Source: Atherix ibis (lineage: Eukaryota > Arthropoda > Insecta > Diptera > Athericidae). Taken from it: a stretch of 64,000 bases of DNA. Numbering within the stretch: the stretch's first letter is position 1; the number at the start of each line of letters is the position of its first letter. This document shows positions 54,544 to 64,000 of the stretch, in pieces. The stretch lies in contig OY282605.1 in NCBI GenBank assembly GCA_958298945.1, positions 115,688,267 to 115,752,266 on the forward strand, read 5' to 3'. A model generated the notes under the pieces. It saw nothing but the letters and a program-made list of their open reading frames with translations. It ran no database searches and was not told where the DNA came from. Made by a program: the position numbers and the translations under genes.

Positions 54544-55787
54544 TACGAGGTCTGTTCAAAAAGTATCGCGAATTTTGAATTTCCGTGGCTTACGTATTAT
54601 CGATTTTCGACTTTTTGTGGCATTATGTTGGTACTAATGTCTCTCACTTATACCGAGAAGTTCGGCCATTTTGAATGTTCATTTAATTTTTGACAGCTGC
54701 TTTGCTTCAACGTGTTTTGGCTCGTCTTCCATTTTTGCCCATTCCAAAAAATAGATCAAAGAATCTGTATCAAATTTTGTGTGAAAAAACAAAATTAATT
54801 GCGCGAACGCATTCCGTATGTTGACTGTGGCATAAGGTGAAGCTACCTTGGACCGAAGCCACGTTTATCGGTGGTACGAAATGTTCTCAGAGGGCCGAGA
54901 AGATGTGAATGACGAAAAGCATGCCGGACGCCCGAGCACGTCAACAACAGACGAAAACATTGATGAAGGGAAGAAAATAGTATTGGGCAATCGTCGAATC
55001 ACTGTTAGAGAAGTTGCTGAGTACTTAAACATATCGATTGGCTCGTGCCATTCGATTTTTACCAATGATTTGCGCGTGAGACGGGTCGCCGCGAAATTCG
55101 TACCAAAATTGCTCAATTTCGACCAAAAACAGCATCGCATTAACATTGCTAAGGAGCTGTTGGACTCTGTTCGCGACGACCCAAATATGCTCCAGAGGGT
55201 CAAAACTGGTGACGAATCATGGGTTTATGGTTATGACGTGGAAACCAAAGCTCAATCGTCCCAATGGAAGCTGCCACACGAGCCAAGACCGAAAAAAGCG
55301 CCAAGTTTGATCGAATGTGAAGGTTTTGCTTACAGTTTTCTTCGATTGCAGGGTGTGGTACATTATGAGTTCTTATTACAGGGTAGAACGGTCAATAAGG
55401 AATGTTACCTGTAAGTTATGCGCAAGTTGCGTGAAGCAATCCACCAGAAACGCACAGATTTGTGGAAGAACAAAAATTGGTTTTTGCCATTTTTATCCAA
55501 AAACAACATACTAATAATGCCGCAGCTATCATATTCTCCAGATCTGCCCCCCCCCCCTGTGACTTTTTCTTGCTCCCGAAACTGAAGAGCCTCATAAAAG
55601 AACGACGCTATGCTACGATTGAGGACATAAAGACAGCATCGAAGGAATTGATTTTTTGAAGTGCTTCGAGGATTGGAGAAACCGTCGGCACAAGTGTATA
55701 ATATCTGGTAGGGAGTACTTTGAAGGGGACAAAATAGATATTCATTAATAAATATATAATTAAAAAAAAAAAAAACACACAAATTAC
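54544..55787 (+). mobile_element. mariner M11 (M7 family), 3'-truncated
   Basis: Complete left repeat TA|cgaggtctgttcaaaaagta (54544). The longest frame (54848-55414) covers YRWYEMFSEGREDVNDEKHA, two helix-turn-helix motifs, VRRVAAKFVPKLLNFDQKQH and TGDESWVYGYDVETK (first Asp), then shifts. As in M7, NKNW joins LSKNN directly, deleting the second Asp; a run of about 11 Cs stands at 55550-55560. CDFFLLPKLK follows. The right end breaks off near 55787. Confidence 0.85.
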
Positions 55788-57299
55788 AGCCCAAAATGGG
55801 CGAAAAACTCATCAAAAAATTTAATCTGGCAAGCAATTTATTAGCTTTTATTTAAATAATATTGTATTTTTTGTGTAATTGCAAAATTTTTTTAATACAA
55901 TTAAATAAAAATTTAATCAAACTCTAAATTTAAAGTGTATTTTATTTACTTTTACTTTACAAAGCGCAAAATGGATAACACTTTAAAAACGAAATTAATT
56001 CTAAAAAAATTATATTCAAAACGTAAAACAACAAAAAAATTATTTCTGAAAAACATATTTTAAAAATCCTATATTATTGCTAACGTCATTTTTTAAGAAT
56101 TAATAAATGGTCCTTTTACAATCTATTTAATATATTCAGAGTCCTGTACTTTTATCGATTTTCAAATCTACCTTGAAAGTATTCCTTTAAGATACTTTAA
56201 CTATTGGATTACTTATAATTAAAAAAGTAGATGTTCCAAAAATCCAAATTAGAAAAAATTCCAAATGAATACTAATTCAATATAAGTTTTTCTGAGCATT
56301 TTCTTTTTATAAAAATTCGCCTGAAATAAATAGAAAGCAAAATTCCTTCCTAATCTTAGAAATTGTGTTCAGACTTTAAAACGACTTTGTTAATATACCA
56401 ATATCTATATAAATAAATATTGTTTGCTAATAAAGATAAACTCAATAAGAAACAATATTAACTTTTTGTCTAGGCTTATTGGAAAATCGAAATTACCCCT
56501 CATTTAACATTTTGGTTCCTTTCGTTCAATGAAGATTAATCGAAAAATACATTAGCATTAGCAGAAATTTTTTTTAACAGAAATCAATACCAGCTGATGT
56601 CCTTTTTCTTATCGATTTATGTACACATTCACAAGACTTTCGTTAATATTATTGCTAATATTCTTCAAGTTTCGTAGTCCTTTCTCTCATTCAATATATA
56701 AGATTATTGCCATTTATTTTTATACTACATTGTTTTTTTCGTACCGGATGCTTTTCATATATTTTATAACTGATATAAACAAGCCTCATTGTCAATATTA
56801 ACAATTCAAATATTTATATTAGTTTACTTAATGTCTTATTGAATTTTTACTCTTAGTATTGTCAGAAAAAAAAATGTTTTCACAAATATGTATCAGAACA
56901 GAAAACTTTACATAAAAACGATTTTTAAAAAAAGTTTTCAAAATTGTAAAAAGAATATAAGAATCTAAAAAATTCCTTTATTACCAGAAACGAAAAAGAC
57001 ATTTTTTGAGAGTCCATAAAAATAAATTAAATTTAGAAGTGGTGGCGAGGAGAAGGGGGGTGGGGATGGATATTTTTCTGCTTAGTCACTATAATCTTCG
57101 TACCGGAACATAACAAATACACTTATCATGCCTGTCATGGGAATTTTATTTTACTTGGGAAATCTCCGAAGTATAAATGTAACCCAAATAGTAAATAGAT
57201 GGAACGAAAACAAGGGTAGAAGGTGTAAAAATATTGTTGGGTAATAAAGAAATAAAAATTGATCGTGGTCGTTCAAATCAATATTTCCTTTTTAAATTT
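55788..57299. other. AT-rich sequence
   Basis: Nothing recognised; a purine-rich patch (gaggagaaggggggtgggga) lies near 57050. Confidence 0.5.
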
Positions 57300-59448
57300 A
57301 AAATACACAGATTTATTTTTGTTCTTCCACAAATCTGGGCGTTTCTGGCGGATTGCTTCACGCAACTTGCGCATAACTTCCACGTAATATTCCTTATTGA
57401 CCGTTCTACCCTGTGGCAAGAACTTAGATGCACCACGACCCTGAAATCGAAGATAACTGTAAGCAAAACCTTCACATTCGACCGAACTTGGCGCGCTTGG
57501 CTCGGCGGTCTTGGCTCGTGCGGCAGCTTTCATTGGGATGATTGAGCTTTGGTTTCCACGTCATTACCATAAACCCATGATTCGCCACCAGTTATGACCC
57601 TCTGGAGCAAATTTGGGTCGTCGCAGACAGAGTACAACAGCTTCTTAGCAATATTAATGCGATGCTATTTTTGGTCGAAATTGAGCAATTTTGGTACGAA
57701 TTTTGCGTCAACCCGTTTCACACCCAAATCATTGGTAAAAATCGAATGGCACGAGCTAATCGATATGTTTAAGTCCTCAGCAACTTCTCTAACGGTGATT
57801 CGACTATTGGTCAATGCTGTTTTCTTCACATCATCAATGTTTTCGTCTGTTGTTGACGTACTCGGGCGTCCGGCATGCTTTTCGTCGTTCACATCTTCTC
57901 GGCCCTCTGAGAACATTTTGTACCCCCTGATAAACGTTGCTTCTGTCCAAGGTAGCTTCACCATATGCCACAGTCAACATTTGGAATGCGTCCGCGCAAT
58001 TAATTTTGGTTTTCATACAAAATTTGATACAGATTCTTTGATCCATTTTTTGGAATGGGCAAAAATCGAAGACGAGCCAAAATACGTTGAAGCAAAGCAG
58101 CTGTCAAAAATTAAATGAACATTCAAAATGGCCGAACTTATCGGCATAAGTGAGAGATATGTGTACCAACCTTAGATTAAAGAAGTACTGGATAGGCCTC
58201 TACACAAAAATTCTGTCCAAATGTTGTTGGCAATACATTCATAGAACGCACACACATGCAATACAACAGAAACGGCGTAAATCATTGGGGGCCAATTTAA
58301 AAGTTCAGTATGCGATTGAAGCGGTTCGTTTAAAACCATTTTAATGTGTGATATCATTTACACATACACGTATGCGTAAAGAAGTAGATTTTTTAATATT
58401 GCGGGTCTTGTTTGATGGAATTAGTTTTGTAAATATGCAATAAAACACAGTATTCTATTTTTTAATATTTATTTATTTATTATGTATTTTCATTTTATTT
58501 ATTTCACTGTATATTATTTATTAAAACAGAATTTTTACGGTGGGGAAAAGTATATAAAAATATGAATTGTAAGTTATTTGATTATATGAAAGCAATTGTA
58601 TGCACAATAAGATGTTAATCGTATACAACATTAAAGGAAATGCTATAAAACTAAATTACAAAAAGAAAAATTTAATGTACTTAAAAATTAATAACTAATA
58701 TTCTAAAAAAAAAAAAACAATATTATGTAGTAAATGCATTATAATATGGTCTAATAGAGTAATCAAAACAAATTTATTTAAATAATAAGCTTACCAAAGA
58801 ATAAACTTTATTTATTTTAACACAATGAAAACCAATGGAAAATAGACAGAAAAATTCGGTCCCTTAAAATTTCTTACACACACTTTATATACACCGGCAC
58901 TGTACTATTTTATGGTAAACATTGAACTGTCAACATCGGATTCACAAATGACAAAGCTAACCCCCAAGTCTCCACTTTCATGGAGAATTAAAGTTTTCAA
59001 ACTCTCCGAAAGTCTACAAAATTCAGGCGGTTTATATTTGATTGATATTTACGAAATGTATAATAAACCTAAAATAGAATTCCATTTCGTATCAAAAGAT
59101 TGTACAAAAAATAAAAATGACCTATCGTTGTAATTAAATTGTATTTTTGTTTCCAGTAAGTGAATTAAAATAAATATAAATTATGTTTTTGCAATTAAAT
59201 AAATTTCCATTACGACACATAGATGGCAGTGGGTGTCATGTCTACATAAAAAATTTTTGACAGTCATATCCCCCTAGTAAACATTTGTATACAAAATTGC
59301 GTATACATATACGGTAAGGGCCTATCCAGGTATTCTTTAATCTAAGGTACCAACATACAATAACTCTACCAAGAATAAGAATTTACTGAACCAAAATGTA
59401 GAAAAACCAAGAATAAGAATTTACTGAACTTTTTGAACAGACCTCGTA
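57300..59448 (-). mobile_element. mariner M12 (M7 family), split by a P/THAP element
   Basis: The minus-strand transposase (57964-57273) has YKMFSEGREDVNDEKHAGRP, AEDLNISISSCHSIFTNDLG, FVPKLLNFDQK, and after frameshifts VRQ.LREAIRQKRPDLWKNK, stopping at the NKNW point. The 5' UTR runs to 58170, is interrupted by X3 (58171-59346), resumes at 59347 and ends with the terminal repeat ...gaacagacctcg|TA (59447-59448). The 3' end is missing. Confidence 0.82.
58171..59346 (-). mobile_element. P/THAP-type element with perfect ends, inserted in M12 (X3)
   Basis: Ends are perfect 14-bp inverted repeats, cttagattaaagaa (58171-58184) and ttctttaatctaag (59333-59346), within a longer imperfect repeat including ctggataggcc. 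A perfect 8-bp duplication gtaccaac flanks it (58163-58170, 59347-59354). The element is 1176 bp, and the region holding the THAP exon in X2 and X4 is deleted, making it a pure non-autonomous copy. An 8-bp duplication fits P or hAT; the THAP exon in sister copies favours P. Confidence 0.9.
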
Positions 59449-59530
59449 TTTATACAGTTAATTTAAAAAGTTATTACAAAAAATTAATAAAATTTCAGTA
59501 AATTCTTATATTTGGTTTTTCTACATTTTC
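59378..59530. repeat. tandem and inverted repeat at mariner M12 end
   Basis: ccaagaataagaatttactg occurs directly at 59378 and about 59407. The stretch 59394-59427 recurs inverted at about 59496-59529, outside the mariner end, with two or three differences. This places copies on both sides of the terminal repeat. Confidence 0.65.
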
Positions 59531-59733
59531 TTTTATAAATAATTTATTTCCTTTATGCTTTTTTTAGTGAATTGGCTATTATTAATTTATTAATTATTTA
59601 TTTTTAATTTATATTAATAACAATCAATCCAATTTGTATTCATATTTTTATTTATTGCTTTTTGTCTTATTCTGCTTTCTCTCGTCCGTTAGTCGGTGGA
59701 ACTGTTATATTTTGGCACATAAACGCTCATAAC

Positions 59734-61300
59734 CTTACACTAAAGAATACCTGCATCAGATTTTTGTATATATATACGCAATTTTCTGATTGAATTATTG
59801 CAGAAGCGGCTTGCATACTTTTGTGTAGATTTATTTCTGTAGACATGACACTCACTGACATCTAGTTTTCGTAATAGAAATTTATTGAATTTATTATCAG
59901 TTTAATTTACTAATTGCAAACAAAAATACAATTTAAACACAACGATAGGCAATTTTTAATTTTTGTACAATTTTTATATTTTTTTTTATTTTTTGTACAA
60001 TATTTTTAAATAACGATTAACTATCAAGCGCCTCAATTTTGTAGACTTTCGGAGAGTTTTAAAACACGCCATTCTCCATGAAAGTGGTAGCATACCGAAA
60101 TGCTTGCATACTTTTGTTATTTTTCAAGTTGAAGTATTTACGATAACATTTAATAGGAAGTTTTGATTTCAGAAAATGAAGTGTTTTGTAAAGGATTGCT
60201 GGTCATTCAACAGAATGAGGAAACCGGGAATTTCTTTCTTTTGGTAAGTTGACAGCTTCATTTTTACTAGAGAAATTAACAAACATTTCGTTTAGGATGT
60301 GCTTAAATAGCTTTTAATGATTTATTTGGTCCAAAAAATGTTAAAAAATGAAAAGTTCGTCATTCAATAAATGTAAACAAATGTGATGTTGACAGTTTAA
60401 TGTTTACCAGAAAATAGTTCAGTGCCGGCGTCGTAAAGTGTGTGTAAGAAAGTTTAAGGGAAATTAAGTGCAGATAAGTTAAATAAATATTTTAAGTGAC
60501 CATGATTATTTATTTAACCCATCTGTACTAAATGAATATAGTGAAAAAGTAGTCAAATACACATATATATTAGACTTTATTGTTTTTAAGATAGGCAAGT
60601 CTGCACTTCAAGGACTGTTTTTCAGCTTTAGAAGCAGAATACACATGAAACACTTTGATAGCGTACAAGTCCTTTGTCTTCTTAAAGTATCTTTCTAAAA
60701 GTGTTGCGAACAAATCCGACAGCAGGTGGTGCATTTAAATAACCATTTCAATTCGCAAATACACATTTATGTTACTCGTACAATGAAGCTTTCAATATCT
60801 AAAAATAATTGTTATAACATTGAAATTTATATTTACTAAGTTCCGATGTGGTTTTAATTTGAACATAATATCATATTCTCTCATTTAATTCATTTTGCAA
60901 TTTTTATAATGGATTTTTATATGTGCACATAATTGTTTTGATATAATTAAATAACTTGTAATTTATATTTTTATACATATGCTCTCACTTTATAATTCTG
61001 TTTTAATAAATAATATATAGTGAAATAAATAAAATGAAAATATATAATAAATAAATAAACAATATTTGAAAAATAGAATACTGTGTTTTATTGGAAATTT
61101 CCAAAACTATTGTAATTCCATTAAACAACAAAATCTGCAATATTAAAAAATCTGTTTTGTTTACGCATAAATGACATCAGATATGAAAATGGTTTTAAGC
61201 GAACCGCTTCAATCGCATACTGATACTTCAATCGATTCTTTTTTGCCAACAAAATTTGGACAGAATTTTTCTGTAGAGGCCTATCTACTTCTTCTATAAA
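59734..61300 (+). mobile_element. P/THAP-type element, diverged ends (X4)
   Basis: Opposite orientation to X1-X3. Starts cttacactaaagaatacctg (59734), contains the family blocks (gtaatagaaatttattgaa, cgcctcaattttgtagactt, cagtgccggcgtcgtaaagtg) and ends ctgtagaggcctatctactt near 61297. The THAP exon lies at 60176-60243. No matching 8-bp duplication is visible. At about 1.57 kb it is the longest copy, but still lacks a transposase core. Confidence 0.72.
60176..60243 (+). CDS. THAP-type zinc-finger first exon (in X4)
   Basis: ATG at 60176 encodes MKCFVKDCWSFNRMRKPGIS then FF, followed by donor tg|gtaagt at 60244. It is identical in length to the X2 exon. The C-x4-C pair and RMRKPGISF fit the THAP start. 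No later THAP exon (second Cys/His pair, AVPTIF box) can be found, so it codes at most for a fragment. Confidence 0.62.
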
Positions 61301-61721
61301 GAAATAATATAAATTACGGGCGGCTATATTTTGTTTTGTAAATAATTTTTAGTAACTGCAATCTCCTTCCCCGATAACCACACTGATTCTTCTTATGCAC
61401 GCAAAAGGAATATATTTTTACAATGAGTTAAATATTTATTCTGCTTAAAAACTATCCCCCTGGTTCAGTTGTTTTCACTGCGGTTCAGTAATTAATTAAA
61501 ATTTTTAATAAAACAAATATACAATAAATTACCAAATATAATCCAAATTCGAAAAGAACACATTTAACTAATTAAATACACAAATACGCGCTTCAGATAT
61601 GTTATTATATATTAACATATTTATTATCATCCACAACGCACTTTATATATTCATATACGCAGCCTAACGGGTAATCTATCGAAAAGGGAGCTCATCCAGC
61701 TTCCTCATTATGCCGCTTGAA
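61301..61721. other. AT-rich sequence
   Basis: Nothing recognised. Confidence 0.45.
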
Positions 61722-61850
61722 TTATTCTGCCCAGTTATTGTAAAGCATACCACACATCGTGCCGTTAACCGCATTCACCAATAAGATCATGCCTACGGTC
61801 ATATGGTCATGCAGTTCAATTTCGAACAATTCGAAGTCTGGCGAAGTTTA
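61722..61850 (-). other. possible coding fragment of unknown origin
   Basis: A minus-strand open stretch (SPDFELFEIELHDHMTVGMI then LLVNAVNGTMCGMLYNNWAE and a stop at 61722-61724) looks like a short membrane-spanning C terminus with balanced composition. A possible AG precedes it, but no pyrimidine tract. It could be a host exon or a piece of an unrecognised element. Confidence 0.25.
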
Positions 61851-61981
61851 ACTACTCAATCACCCAATCAGGGCTGCCATAAAACATGATTTTATTTTCA
61901 ATTTTTTATTTATTAAATTTCTTCAATATTTTTTCAAAAAAATTTTCATGGTGGTTTTTTATTTATAATAAGAGTTGATTG

Positions 61982-63183
61982 ACCAATTGTATAAGCTTAA
62001 ATCAGCTGTTTTTTATTAAAAAAAACTTATGTTTTTTTTCATAGAAAGCAAAAACAAATTTATTCAAAGTACTTGGCCTGGCTAGCTACAAATTTTTTCC
62101 ATCTCTCGAGCAATTTGTAGATACCACCCAAAAAATATTCCTTCTCCTTCGAGGCAAACCACTTACCAAGCCATTTTCGGACGTCTTCGTAAGAATCGAA
62201 GTGCTGCTCAGCGAGCGCGTGGCCCATCGACGAAAATAGGTGGTAAGCGGAAGGGGCCAGGCCTGGAGAATAATCGCGGTGGGGTAGCACCCCCCAGTTG
62301 AGTGTCTCCACGTAGTTTCGGACTGTTTTTGACGTGTGCGATAGTGCGTTGTCGTGGAGGAAAATAAGATTGTAATGTCTTTGTTGATAATCCGTCATTT
62401 TTTCACGCAGAGCATGGTGCAATTTGATCATTTGTTGGTGGTAGCGGCGGGTATTGACAGCTTCACCAGGTTTCAACATCTCATAGTAGACGATACCCTG
62501 CTGATCTCACCAAACGCCGAAGCCATTTGGTCTTGGGGAAGATGTTGATGGTTGGCCGGTATCAACCCACAATTTCTTGCATTTAGGATTCTCGAAATAT
62601 TTCCACTTTTCATCGCCTGTCACAATCCAATGAAGGAACGACTTTCTTTTTTGTCTGGCGAGCAAGATTTCGCATGTGTTTTGGCGTGGCTCCATCTGCC
62701 AATTGTTTAATTCATGCGGCACCCATTTTTCGATCTTTTCAATCTTTCCCATGACACGCAGATGCATGGAAATGGCTAGTTGAGTAACACCCAATTGCTC
62801 CGCGAGCATTTTTTGCGATTGGGTATCGTCTTCGTCCAAAATAGCCTGCAAAATTACCGTCTTTGAACCAATGAAACCAATCTCGGCACGTTGTTTCCGA
62901 TAAAGCACGGTCACCATAGGCCTCCATAAGCATTCGGCAACCGATTTCTTCAAATTGAAACAGAAAAGCAGAGCTTCCCGCATATGCTCTTTTTCTGGCA
63001 CAAAACTAAACATGATTACGAAAGTAAAAATGTATGTTGTTGTACGAAATTGCTGACAATGTGCACTGATTAATGTTGACAGATGTCAAACTCAAAAAAA
63101 AAGTATGGCGTGCCCATGGTAGCTTAATACGCTCACTCACGCCATCTATAACTAAACAGCGGATTTAAGCTTACACACCTGGT
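61982..63183 (-). mobile_element. mariner M13 (M2 family) with both terminal repeats
   Basis: Ends gcttaaatcagctgtt (about 61993) and its inverted partner aacagcggatttaagc (about 63156), closing at ...cacacctggTA (63184). The minus-strand transposase starts MFSFVPEKEHMREALLFCFN (ATG 63013). It is frameshifted near 62930, keeps TGDEKWKYFENPKCKK (first Asp) and, after another break, LHDNALSHTS (second Asp). The last block reads YSPGLAPSAYHLF, so the third Asp is Ala. It ends AKYFE at 62060. Inactive. Confidence 0.85.
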
Positions 63184-63797
63184 ATTTTTGACAATAAAAA
63201 TAAATAATATAATTTATTTATTGTATTTAACAATGCAAACAAATTTCGAAAGAATTAACGCCTACATATACTTGTACACAAACACAACCTTTCACAGAAG
63301 AAAAAACATATTAAAAGCACTTTCTTAATTTAAAAATTTTATATTTTAAATTTACATATTACCCGTAAATAATGATTGTATTTTTCCCCAGTATAACACT
63401 TGATAGGGGTCAAAGGAATATTATTATCCAAACTCATTTCTGGGCAATATCATACAACTTTATTCTATCGTCTGATGAGGTAGGACATACTTTTTTTAAA
63501 TATAATTTATAATTGATATTTTTTAATGTTATATAAATTTTTTAAATATTAAATTGAAAAAATAAAAAACCCAAAAATTTTTTGGCAAATTCTGTGAGGT
63601 TTTTAGATCACTTAATAGCTTTTACAAGTCCTCCTTTTAAATCTTAAAACAAACTAACTAAATGACCTCATTACTGTAGAATTACTTCTGGCCTCTGGGT
63701 TATATTTTATGTATCTTCCATATAATTAAATCTGCCCTCTAAATTTTGGATGATTCTTTAGATGTAAATGGTGTATAGAATTTTTTTTATAAATGGC
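63184..63797. other. AT-rich sequence
   Basis: Nothing recognised. Confidence 0.5.
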
Positions 63798-64000
63798 CTA
63801 TCCTCTTCTATATATCATATTCGTCTGTTTGGAAGATGTATTTCTCTTTCTATCTACCGCAGGTAAAATACTAACCGGGAGTTCTATTAGGAATGCAAAT
63901 TTCTCTCTAACCTCAATTTCCTGTGTCATTTCAAGAGCTTGATTGGAGCTTCTTCTGAATTTCCATCCATGGATGGCCATCAATCTTCTTCTTTTTGCGA
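63798..64000 (-). other. ORF entering from the window edge, unidentified
   Basis: The frame is open from the right edge to a stop at 63798 (KRRRLMAIHGWKFRRSSNQA, then LEMTQEIEVREKFAFLIELP and a basic end). Composition is protein-like compared with the flanking AT-rich DNA. It could be the 3' part of a host exon or of a LINE ORF. I recognise no family. Confidence 0.25.

Noticed and set aside
1..64000. CRISPR array, bacterial operon, integron or viral genome
   Set aside because: No regularly spaced repeats or prokaryotic gene organisation; introns, mariners and LINEs show a nuclear insect genome, and no LTR retroelement or viral structural gene was recognised.

Overview
The window is eukaryotic nuclear DNA, almost certainly from an insect and perhaps a fly. 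It is very AT-rich and intron-containing, and it is packed with Tc1/mariner, P-like, Tigger/pogo-like, Helitron and non-LTR (jockey- and R1-like) elements. I cannot name the species. Transposon debris of many ages fills most of the 64 kb.

One host gene is well supported. It is a five-exon plus-strand MFS transporter of the SLC22 / organic-cation-transporter type (25848-53432). All four introns have GT..AG ends and the exon phases join exactly to 569 codons plus a stop. Intron 3 alone is about 25.7 kb and is itself a transposon graveyard. A possible terminal exon of a second, minus-strand host gene lies at 7677-7784. Weaker exon-like ORFs sit near 8847-8947, 3878-4270, 61722-61850 and 63798-64000.

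Layout. 1-3577: a jockey-type LINE (minus) split by an R1-like LINE with a 14-bp target-site duplication. 4370-5335: decayed jockey-like copy. 5845-7499: two mariners of different families fused head to head. 9396-11987: a tRNA-like unit abutting a mariner that carries a second mariner in its 3' UTR. 12110-13680: LINE debris. 14684-15871, 16700-17450 and 18379-19683: mariner and DD41D elements. 19695-23925: a three-level nest in which a LINE holds a Tigger-like element, which holds a mariner with an uninterrupted transposase frame. 24026-25544: R1-like LINE with target-site duplications. 25848-27129: SLC22 exons 1-3. 27130-52809: the giant intron, holding mariners, an R1-like LINE, opposed DD41D fragments, P/THAP elements, a Helitron helicase relic, a 5S-rRNA-headed LINE derivative and two long hairpins. 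52810-53432: SLC22 exons 4-5. 54010-64000: DD41D fragment, mariners and more P/THAP elements, one of them inserted in a mariner with an 8-bp duplication.

The most interesting items are the P/THAP family (14-bp perfect terminal repeats, 8-bp duplications, a THAP-coding first exon), the short LINE derivative headed by 5S rRNA and a tRNA-type B box with a related empty site about 10 kb away, the mariner subfamily whose copies share loss of the second catalytic Asp, the repeated inverted duplications upstream of one mariner transposase, and two perfect or near-perfect long hairpins. No bacterial operon, CRISPR array or intact ribosomal gene is present.
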